Part shown: positions 6,813-12,051 of the stretch, piece by piece | Position numbering within the stretch: position 1 is the first letter of the stretch | Layout: the number at the start of each line of letters is the position of its first letter | DNA from: Planctomycetes bacterium RIFOXYC2_FULL_41_27 | GTDB taxonomy: Bacteria; Planctomycetota; Brocadiia; Brocadiales; Brocadiaceae | Reading direction: 5' to 3' | DNA length: 12,418 nucleotides | NCBI GenBank assembly: GCA_001828645.1 | Contig: MHZD01000202.1 | Location: 1-12,418 of the forward strand | Translations under genes and position numbers: made by a program | Notes under the pieces: generated by a model | Seen by the model: only the letters and a program-made list of their open reading frames with translations | Databases searched by the model: none | Told to the model about the DNA's origin: nothing

Positions 6813-7346
6813 ATGGGAAATGAGTGCGTTAAGGGTTTATCCGTCAATGCAAAGACCCTGATTCTTATATTGTTGTTTGTGAATGTTGGGTTTGCAACAA
6901 AGATGATTAATAAGTATTATGCAATGAAGGAATCGGGATACATTAGGGAAAAGACTTTCCATGAACAGCTCCAGCAAAGGGTAATGAAATCTTTTGGTTC
7001 TGTGGAAGAAATGAATAAGATGATTTCTGACATTACGCGGCAAAAAGAGGATGCTGAGAAGGTCGCGAGTTCTGTTAGAGAACAAGGTGAACAGTTAAAG
7101 TTTGTAAACAAAAAACTCGAAGATGCAAAGGCAAAGCTGGAGGAAGAAAAGGCCCGATTGCAAAAGGAAATATGGGAACAAGAAGACTCGCTCTCCAAAG
7201 CAAAGAAGGTGATGGGTGACAAGGATTATACGATTAAGGAACTTATGAATAGCTTAGAAACGGCAGAAAAGAAAACGGCTGCTTTGAAGAAACAACTTGA
7301 AGAACACTCAAAGACACCCGGCGCTTGGAGCCTCCCCCATCAATAA
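6813..7346 (+). CDS. Membrane-anchored coiled-coil protein of unknown function
   Basis: This 177-residue protein belongs to no family I recognise. Residues 14-32 (KTLILILLFVNVGFATKMI) form one hydrophobic helix preceded by a lysine, fitting an N-terminal anchor or uncleaved signal. Residues about 65-165 are strongly charged with heptad character and almost no proline or glycine, predicting a long coiled coil. The tail (TPGAWSLPHQ) is uncharged. It lies 49 bases after the receptor on the same strand, and both genes sit inside the same inverted-repeat boundary, so co-transcription is likely. Coiled-coil pairing with the receptor's HAMP or PAS linkers is possible, but that is inference. GAGAAG about 12 bases upstream is a modest ribosome site; ATG 6847 would remove part of the anchor and is less likely. 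Confidence 0.8.
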   Translation: MGNECVKGLSVNAKTLILILLFVNVGFATKMINKYYAMKESGYIREKTFHEQLQQRVMKSFGSVEEMNKMISDITRQKEDAEKVASSVREQGEQLKFVNKKLEDAKAKLEEEKARLQKEIWEQEDSLSKAKKVMGDKDYTIKELMNSLETAEKKTAALKKQLEEHSKTPGAWSLPHQ

Positions 7347-7359
7347 AGAAAGTATCATG

Positions 7360-7404
7360 GTAACTTGATTATATAAGAATTTTCATTTTATTTATGCGGG
7401 TTTT
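7360..7404. repeat. Right copy of the cassette-bracketing inverted repeat
   Basis: Bases 7378-7404 are the exact reverse complement of 4419-4445, and similarity continues inward to about 7360. It starts 14 bases after the coiled-coil gene and ends 18 bases before MITE copy 2, mirroring the order found on the left side (MITE, repeat, genes). Confidence 0.85.
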
Positions 7405-7422
7405 GGGTAGTGGCAGACAAAA

Positions 7423-7513
7423 AATCCCCCTTAAAAAGGGGGACTCAGGGGGCTGTCAAATACTCTGATAGAAAGAATACAACCCCCTATATCCCCCTTT
7501 GCTAAGGGGGATT
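7423..7513. mobile_element. Palindromic MITE-like element, copy 2
   Basis: This 91-bp copy of the element at 4312-4399 has a left arm beginning AATCCCCCTTA and a right arm (7479-7513) that is its imperfect inverse, ending AAGGGGGATT. Small differences shared between the left arms (CTCAGGGGG or TTCAGGGGG) suggest the same orientation as copy 1. It ends 18 bases before the receiver gene, so its hairpin would lie just upstream of that gene's ribosome site, or could act as a terminator for the coiled-coil gene. Confidence 0.75.
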
Positions 7514-7531
7514 AACTTGTGAAAGATTTTT

Positions 7532-7954
7532 ATGCCAAATATTTTGATTATAGAAGACCAGGAAAAGATTCGAAAGCTGCTGGTGGTCTCCTTTAAGCGG
7601 GAGAATTATAAAACGTGTGATGGAATAGATTGGGGGAAAGCTGTAGAATTTCTTAATAAAAATGTCTATGATCTCATAATTGTTGATCTGGAAGTAAAGT
7701 CATCAGCGGGTTTCGAGATGCTGAAGCTAATTAAGCTCACGAATCCCACCGCAGAGATTGTGGCAATTTTCAATTCAAATGAGTATGATAAAAACCAAAT
7801 AATCCGTTGCGGTGTGTATGATTACGCCTTGAAGCCATTTTTGCTGAGTGACGTTGTGAATATAGGTAAGAAGGCATTGGAAAAGAAGCAATTGTCTGAT
7901 AAGGTGCGAAATCTGGAGCAAATCAGGGATATGGATAAATTTGCCTTATCGTAG
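7532..7954 (+). CDS. Stand-alone response regulator receiver (CheY-like REC) protein
   Basis: This 140-residue cytoplasmic protein consists of one receiver domain. The acidic pair is E8-D9, the phospho-acceptor is D52 in LIIVDLEVKSSAG, and the conserved lysine is K101 in YALKPF. At the switch position, where Thr or Ser normally follows the fourth beta strand (usual V-x-x-T-A), the sequence is IVAIFNSNE; no Thr/Ser aligns there and S82 is displaced. Residues about 112-140 are a charged helix that could be a short coiled coil. There is no DNA-binding or enzymatic output domain. It could relay phosphate or bind a partner, as CheY and Spo0F do. It follows the kinase-less receptor and coiled-coil genes and precedes the channel gene, but a MITE separates it from the former. 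The ribosome site (GTGAAAG) is weak. Confidence 0.88.
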   Translation: MPNILIIEDQEKIRKLLVVSFKRENYKTCDGIDWGKAVEFLNKNVYDLIIVDLEVKSSAGFEMLKLIKLTNPTAEIVAIFNSNEYDKNQIIRCGVYDYALKPFLLSDVVNIGKKALEKKQLSDKVRNLEQIRDMDKFALS

Positions 7955-8007
7955 GAAAGTGTGAAAAGGGGATTTTTCGAATTAGGTGTTTTTTTATAGT
8001 GAAAAGG

Positions 8008-8166
8008 AAAGGAGGTGTGTTAAATAATTAAAGAGGCTTTAAGGAGGTTGGATGTTTAGAAATATGGAGTTGAGAGGAGATATTGAGAGGAGATATGAAG
8101 TGCAAGTAAGATGTGTGTTGATTGGGAAAATGGTCGTTACAACAACATTTTAGAGGAGGACATGTA
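8008..8166 (+). promoter_or_regulatory. Purine-rich leader of the channel gene with several Shine-Dalgarno-like motifs
   Basis: AAAGGAGGTG at 8008-8017 is a ten-base complement to the 16S rRNA tail but has no usable start codon after it. AAGGAGG at 8041-8047 precedes ATG 8052. A 13-bp perfect tandem duplication (TGAGAGGAGATAT, 8071-8083 and 8084-8096) adds two more. AGAGGAGG at 8152-8159 lies seven bases before ATG 8167 and is the working site for the channel. A weak -10-like TATAGT lies at 7995-8000. Confidence 0.5.
8052..8153 (+). CDS. Possible 33-residue leader ORF upstream of the channel gene
   Basis: ATG 8052 follows AAGGAGG with a four-base gap and opens 33 codons ending TAG at 8151-8153. 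That stop overlaps the ribosome site of the channel gene, whose ATG is 13 bases further on. The peptide (MFRNMELRGDIERRYEVQVR and on) is basic and matches no family I know. The arrangement suggests translational coupling or a leader peptide. Against this, a 13-bp tandem duplication inside it is not a multiple of three, and the start spacing is short. Coding status is uncertain. Confidence 0.35.
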   Translation: MFRNMELRGDIERRYEVQVRCVLIGKMVVTTTF

Positions 8167-9060
8167 ATGTTATATACTGAGACCGTAGATGCAGCCGCGG
8201 CAGTGTCTCTTAAGAAAGCCACGGCAATGAAACACAGCCTGACGGGTTTCTTGACGCTTTCTGTGCTGGCTGGTTTTTATTTTGGATTTGGTGTTATTCT
8301 GGCATTTATTTGTGCTGCACCTGTTGCGGAGATAAACCCAGGCATAGGCAAAATAGTTGCCGGTGCAACATTTGGTATTGCGTTGTCTCTGGTAATTATT
8401 GGTGGAGCTGAACTGTTTACTGGGTACAACCTGCTGATATTTAAAGGTACTTTAAGGGGTACGGTGACGCTTGGTGACGCTATGTTGGGTTGGTTTTGGA
8501 CATACCTAGGCAACCTGGGCGGTTCCATGCTTTTTGCGCTTATGATTATTATATCAGGTATCTTTGCCCCTGATCCATGGAAATCATACATGCTCGAGGT
8601 GGCAACAGATAAAAGTAATGGACCTTGGTGGGAATTATTCTTCAGGGGTATTTTTTGTAACTGGCTTGTCTGTCTGGCTATATGGTCTGCTTTAAGGTGC
8701 ACAAGCGATTCGGGCAAGTTGATTATGATCTGGTGGTGTCTGTTTGCCTTTATTACGACGGGGATGGAACACTGTGTGGCGAATATGACGATATTAACGA
8801 TTGCGAATTTACTGCCGCACGATCCTGAGGCGATTTCCTGGGGCAAGATGTTTGGCTGGAACCTCGTACCTGTTACCCTTGGTAATATCGTGGGTGGCAC
8901 ATTCTTCGTCACATTCCTCTACTGGTTTGCAACTGCCATGGATGAAAGAGGCGCGAAGAAGATGAGGGCTATAAAGGGCGGTTCCGGCGCTGGTGACTTA
9001 CCACATGCCGGCAGGTCTCCTGAAGAGATTAAAGATATCAAGGTGAAAATGAGGTCGTAA
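8167..9060 (+). CDS. Formate/nitrite transporter (FNT) family channel, probable nitrite channel
   Basis: This 297-residue inner-membrane pentameric channel subunit moves small monovalent anions (formate, nitrite) with their protons. It has about six membrane helices. Family marks are GGAELFTGYN (79-88) for the first half-helix break, RGIFCNWLVCLAIW (160-173), and TGMEHCVANM (198-207) carrying the central conserved histidine H202. A lysine (K149) precedes helix 4, as in FocA/NirC. The C-terminal tail from about 258 is longer and more charged than in E. coli FocA and may bind partners. ATG 8167 is chosen over the in-frame ATG 8122 because AGAGGAGG lies seven bases before it and 8122 has no such site. 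Nitrite is preferred over formate because of the HPP neighbour and the suggested anammox origin; this is inference. An intrinsic terminator follows at 9173. Confidence 0.93.
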   Translation: MLYTETVDAAAAVSLKKATAMKHSLTGFLTLSVLAGFYFGFGVILAFICAAPVAEINPGIGKIVAGATFGIALSLVIIGGAELFTGYNLLIFKGTLRGTVTLGDAMLGWFWTYLGNLGGSMLFALMIIISGIFAPDPWKSYMLEVATDKSNGPWWELFFRGIFCNWLVCLAIWSALRCTSDSGKLIMIWWCLFAFITTGMEHCVANMTILTIANLLPHDPEAISWGKMFGWNLVPVTLGNIVGGTFFVTFLYWFATAMDERGAKKMRAIKGGSGAGDLPHAGRSPEEIKDIKVKMRS

Positions 9061-9097
9061 TTGTAGCAACTATTTAGATGTATCGGAATTTTCAATC

Positions 9098-9129
9098 TTG
9101 TATGGGTAATTCATGAATTACCCATACAA
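9098..9129. promoter_or_regulatory. Perfect 32-bp palindrome downstream of the channel gene
   Basis: The half-site TTGTATGGGTAATTCA is followed directly by its exact complement, with no spacer and no mismatch. No T-run follows, so it is not a classical terminator. It may be an operator, an RNA hairpin protecting the 3' end of the mRNA, or a processing site. It begins 38 bases after the channel's stop codon. Confidence 0.75.
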
Positions 9130-9172
9130 CAAATAGAAATAATTTTCAAAGAACTAATTTAAAAGTTTTTAC

Positions 9173-9207
9173 AAAAGGGGCCGGTTTGTTATTACTGGCC
9201 CTTTTTA
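9173..9207 (+). terminator. Rho-independent terminator of the channel gene
   Basis: AAAAGGGGCC (9173-9182) pairs with GGCCCTTTT (from 9197) with one bulged G, a 14-base loop and a T-rich end on the plus strand. Read on the minus strand the A-run also becomes a short T-run, so it may serve lpxD transcripts too. The rest of 9061-9392 holds the 32-bp palindrome and no gene I can support. Confidence 0.85.
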
Positions 9208-9392
9208 TTTGTCTGAGATGTGAATTACAGAAGTTTTGAAACAATGAAAAATGGTAATAGTTCACCAGAACACGGAGATCACAAAGATTTTATTAAAGAC
9301 AGAGGTTGTGCAGTTTAGAAGACGAGGATTCCAACCTTCCAATTTTATATTCCCGACCCCCTGCCCACGCATCTTCCCAACATCGCAATTTC

Positions 9393-10463
9393 TCAACTTC
9401 CATTTTTTTTCTGACTTTGCGTATTCTGCGGTGCGCTATCGCGCTTTTCCAATTGCTCGATTCTTTTTTCAAGGGTTTTAATATGTTCTCTCATTTCGGG
9501 GAGTCTTTCGATGATCACATAACATTTACGCATACGCTTTATGGGGAGCGCTGGTGCGCCGAGATACGTTTCATTACTCGGGATGTCATTGATAACCCCC
9601 GAATATCCGCCAACGGTGACGTTATCCCCAATTTGGATATGTCCAACAATCCCAGCGCCGCCTGCGATGGTTACGTGTTTTCCAATTTTGGCTGAACCTG
9701 CAATTCCTACCTGTGATACGATTAATGAATTTTCACCTATTTCGACATTGTGCGAAATAACAACCTGGCTGTCGATCTTTGTTCCCTTTCTAATGACGGT
9801 TTCACCGAGCACAGCGCGGTTAATCGTCGTGTTGGCGCCAATATCCACATCATCTTCAATTATGGCAATACCGACCTGTGGAATTTTAAAATAACCCTCG
9901 CCATCCGGTGCATAGCCGAAACCGTTGCTGCCAATGACGGTATTGCTATGGATGGCCACTCGATTGCCGATTACCGTATCGTTATAGATTACGGCATTTG
10001 GATAAATAACGGTGTCGTCACCAATGGTACAATGGTCTCCGATATGGACACACGGGTATAGAACCACGCGGTTGCCAATGCGTACATTTTCACCGATGGT
10101 GACGTATGCACAAATAGAAATGTCTTTGCCTATTATTGCTGTTTTCGCTATTTTGGCAGAATCATCAATGCCTTTTATATATGCTGGCTTTTTGTACATC
10201 AACAATTCTACTAACTTTGCAAATGCAAGATAAGGATTGTTGCATACCAGAAGATTCCCTTTTGCGGTTTTTAATTTGGGCGAAACGATAATAGCCGAGG
10301 CCTTTGTATGATGGATTTTTTTAATATATTTCTCATTGGATATAAAAGTAATGTGTCCTTCCTGGGCATCATCGATGCTCATAACCCCGATTATTTTTAC
10401 GGTAGGGTCTCCAACAACCATACCTCCAACATATTCAGCAAGTTCTTTTAAGGTTTTTTCCAT
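9393..10463 (-). CDS. lpxD: UDP-3-O-acylglucosamine N-acyltransferase
   Basis: LpxD transfers a hydroxyacyl chain from acyl carrier protein to the 2-amino group of UDP-3-O-acyl-glucosamine, the third step of lipid A synthesis, in the cytoplasm. At 356 residues it is close to the usual 340-350. Residues 1-98 form the uridine-binding N-terminal domain (VGDPTVKIIGVMSIDDAQEG). Residues about 100-300 are a left-handed beta helix built of hexapeptide repeats. GSNGFGYA lies at 178-185, and the catalytic histidine is H238 in VVISHNVEIG. Residues about 310-345 form the C-terminal helix, ending in a polar tail. Start ATG (complement of 10461-10463) fits the family N terminus, but no good ribosome site precedes it. 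It stands alone here, away from the usual fabZ/lpxA neighbours. The gene supports an outer membrane with lipid A-like glycolipid. Confidence 0.96.
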   Translation of the reverse strand: MEKTLKELAEYVGGMVVGDPTVKIIGVMSIDDAQEGHITFISNEKYIKKIHHTKASAIIVSPKLKTAKGNLLVCNNPYLAFAKLVELLMYKKPAYIKGIDDSAKIAKTAIIGKDISICAYVTIGENVRIGNRVVLYPCVHIGDHCTIGDDTVIYPNAVIYNDTVIGNRVAIHSNTVIGSNGFGYAPDGEGYFKIPQVGIAIIEDDVDIGANTTINRAVLGETVIRKGTKIDSQVVISHNVEIGENSLIVSQVGIAGSAKIGKHVTIAGGAGIVGHIQIGDNVTVGGYSGVINDIPSNETYLGAPALPIKRMRKCYVIIERLPEMREHIKTLEKRIEQLEKRDSAPQNTQSQKKNGS

Positions 10464-10517
10464 AGAAGATTTTATCTGAAATTATCTATTCTAATTAAAT
10501 TAGGCCTTCGGCAGCTT

Positions 10518-10645
10518 TTTTGCCGCAGAGCACACAGAGAGCACAGAAAAATCCCCTGAGAACTCAGTGACCTCTGTGGCTGGTTTGAAATTCATAAACC
10601 TTAAATTAAGTTTGTAAGTGTAACGATATAAACCACAGATTTCGT
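10518..10645. repeat. Dispersed CACAGAG-type intergenic repeats
   Basis: An element from GCCGCAGAG (10518-10526) to CTCTGTGGC (about 10573-10581) has inverted ends with one mismatch and a CACAGAG-rich body. Shortly after (about 10631-10655) lies a second common motif of the ACCACAGATTTCGTGGATTA type. A minus-strand ORF through both (10500-10688) has the composition of translated repeat and is not counted as a gene. The 10464-10715 gap holds nothing else clear. Confidence 0.5.
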
Positions 10646-10715
10646 GGATTACACAGCTTTTGCACCACATGTTATTCGTATTTTGCATCCGGGCAATTTG
10701 CGGCTTAGATTGTTT

Positions 10716-11675
10716 TTAATCGGTATTTTTACGGGATACTGTTTCGCTGGATGGCGCTTTCGTTACGAAACGCACAAGGAACAAGGTAACGATTAAGAGT
10801 CCCCACCCAAGTACCCCGGTAACCACCTTGCTGTCACCGAAAAGCCACCGAAGGTTTGTTCCCACATGGTCGAATAATAATATATTGGTCTTAATGAGAA
10901 ATACCCAGCCTGCATGAAGCCCAATGGCAAAATAGAGGGAATTTGTCCTCAAGCAGGCGCATGACAGCACCACGCCGACAAGGAAAAGGCCGATCATAGT
11001 AGGCATAATGGCGGTGAAATTTACTATCATGTTGGAAAAAGATTGATAAATTACCATAAAACCGACTAACGGTTGAAAGCCTGGGAATACCAGTAATTTT
11101 GCCTTGAAGAAGTGTAATAAAGAATAGAACAGACTGCTGGCACACACGGCAGATACGGCGTGCATGTCCTGTAAAAAGCTTTGAAAGATGAACCCCCTGA
11201 AGAATATTTCTTCGATACATCCAACGAGACCTGCGATTAGCAAAAATTTGAAAAGCTGAAAAAATAAGTCTCCAGGAGATTTTGCATCAACCTGTAAGAT
11301 TTTGGCGCCTGTAATGAACAAGAAGGCGGTGTACAGGATAAATATCCCGGTGCTCAGGAAGAAGCCCATCTGCAAATGTTTCCACCATCCCGATGTGTGT
11401 TTTATGCCAATCGTTGAAAGGGAATTGATCATCAGCGGTTTCCTGAACAAGAAAATAATGAGGATGGCAACACCCATGACGATACGGCGCATAACCCTAC
11501 CAAAGTCATAACTTCCATGCTTATAGTTAAGCAGGTCTGTCACCAAAGCGCTCTGTGGTATCAGCATGTCAGCGGCGATCTTTATCAGGGGTGCAAGCAG
11601 ACTGCTTACGCATAATATGAGTAAGAATAAGAGGAGTATTTTCTTATATTGTTTTATATTACTAAATGAAATCAT
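10716..11675 (-). CDS. CPBP family intramembrane metalloprotease (CAAX protease/Abi family)
   Basis: This 319-residue integral membrane protein has about eight helices. The three family motifs are present: EE plus R in CIEEIFFRGFIF (E155, E156, R160), FYSLLHF with H188, and GLHAGW with H254. These residues form the zinc or catalytic site in the Rce1-like glutamate intramembrane proteases. Substrates of bacterial members are mostly unknown; known roles include bacteriocin self-immunity and membrane-protein processing. The N-terminal half (1-135) is longer than in the smallest members. A near-consensus promoter ends six bases before the ATG, so the message would begin at or next to the start codon, and no ribosome site is present. 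It is a single gene on the minus strand, divergent from argH. Family call is firm; function is not. Confidence 0.92.
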   Translation of the reverse strand: MISFSNIKQYKKILLLFLLILCVSSLLAPLIKIAADMLIPQSALVTDLLNYKHGSYDFGRVMRRIVMGVAILIIFLFRKPLMINSLSTIGIKHTSGWWKHLQMGFFLSTGIFILYTAFLFITGAKILQVDAKSPGDLFFQLFKFLLIAGLVGCIEEIFFRGFIFQSFLQDMHAVSAVCASSLFYSLLHFFKAKLLVFPGFQPLVGFMVIYQSFSNMIVNFTAIMPTMIGLFLVGVVLSCACLRTNSLYFAIGLHAGWVFLIKTNILLFDHVGTNLRWLFGDSKVVTGVLGWGLLIVTLFLVRFVTKAPSSETVSRKNTD

Positions 11676-11681
11676 GGTGAA

Positions 11682-11710
11682 ATGATAGTGTCGTAAAAAG
11701 GAGTTGTCAA
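11682..11710 (-). promoter_or_regulatory. Sigma-70-type promoter of the CPBP protease gene
   Basis: On the minus strand, TTGACA (11705-11710), a 17-bp spacer and TATCAT (11682-11687) are five-of-six or better matches to the housekeeping consensus. The expected start point falls at about 11675-11676, on the A of the annotated ATG. Confidence 0.75.
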
Positions 11711-11739
11711 CTGAAAATACTCTGGTTTGCTGAATTATA

Positions 11740-11768
11740 TTGACTAGCCTGTTGTATTTAGCTATATT
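11740..11768 (+). promoter_or_regulatory. Sigma-70-type promoter, probably the original argH promoter
   Basis: TTGACT (11740-11745), a 17-bp spacer and TATATT (11763-11768) lie on the plus strand, back to back with the protease promoter. The argH ATG is now 283 bases away because repeats fill the interval. Without the inserted block the -10 box would lie about 57 bases from the ATG. Confidence 0.65.
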
Positions 11769-11795
11769 ACTTCACTTGTTTTGACAGGATTTGTC

Positions 11796-11981
11796 TGCCA
11801 CAAAGTCGCTAAGATACGGAGAAATAAGTAACAGTTCACCCCCTCCCCTAACCCCTCCCACCAAGGGCGGGGAATACTCATTGTTCCCTTGTATTCCTCC
11901 TCCTTGATGGGGGAGGTTTAGGTGCGGGTGAACTGTTACGAAGATAATGTTTTGTTTGTGGCTTTGTGTCTTAGTGGCATA
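11796..11981. repeat. Outer CACAAAG-type inverted repeat, split by an inner element
   Basis: TGCCACAAAGTCGCTAAG (11796-11813) on the left and, on the opposite strand, TGCCACTAAGACACAAAG (11963-11981 region) on the right are imperfect inverted copies. Both resemble the dispersed CACAAAG/CACAGAG family seen near 2930 and 10518. Confidence 0.5.
11828..11939. mobile_element. 112-bp palindromic MITE-like element with 14-bp perfect terminal inverted repeats
   Basis: The ends GTAACAGTTCACCC (11828-11841) and GGGTGAACTGTTAC (11926-11939) are exact inverse copies. Inside, CCTCCCCTAACCCCTCCC and a G-rich partner extend the pairing with some mismatches up to GGAATAC / GTATTCC, so nearly all of it can fold into one hairpin. 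It is non-coding and belongs to a different family from the 4312 and 7423 elements. No direct target duplication abuts its ends. Confidence 0.75.
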
Positions 11982-12051
11982 GATGCCTCTATATTACTTC
12001 TAGATAGCTGCAAAAATCAGTGTTCTGATTGAAATAGAAAGCTTGAAAAAT

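Larger units (their letters stand above)
11762..12000. repeat. 12-bp direct repeats flanking a repeat insertion
   Basis: CTATATTACTTC occurs at 11762-11773 and again at 11989-12000. The 215-bp block between them (11774-11988) consists of repeat sequence: an outer CACAAAG/TTTGTGG-type inverted repeat with a palindromic element inside it. This is the pattern of an insertion with target-site duplication. The duplicated bases include the -10 hexamer of the upstream promoter. Confidence 0.6.

Noticed and set aside
8122..8166. Upstream in-frame ATG at 8122 as the start of the channel gene
   Set aside because: It has no ribosome site, and the added 15 residues are not typical of the family; ATG 8167 has AGAGGAGG at ideal distance.
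8277..8912. Minus-strand ORF (211 codons) opposite the channel gene
   Set aside because: It is antisense shadow of a clear FNT gene; no ribosome site or motif.
9306..9392. tRNA-like or coding signal after the channel terminator
   Set aside because: A GATTCCAACC stretch hinted at a T-arm, but no cloverleaf can be built; short ORFs here are continuations of lpxD shadow frames.
10500..10688. Minus-strand ORF (62 codons) between lpxD and the protease
   Set aside because: It is translated CACAGAG-type repeat sequence; no protein family character.
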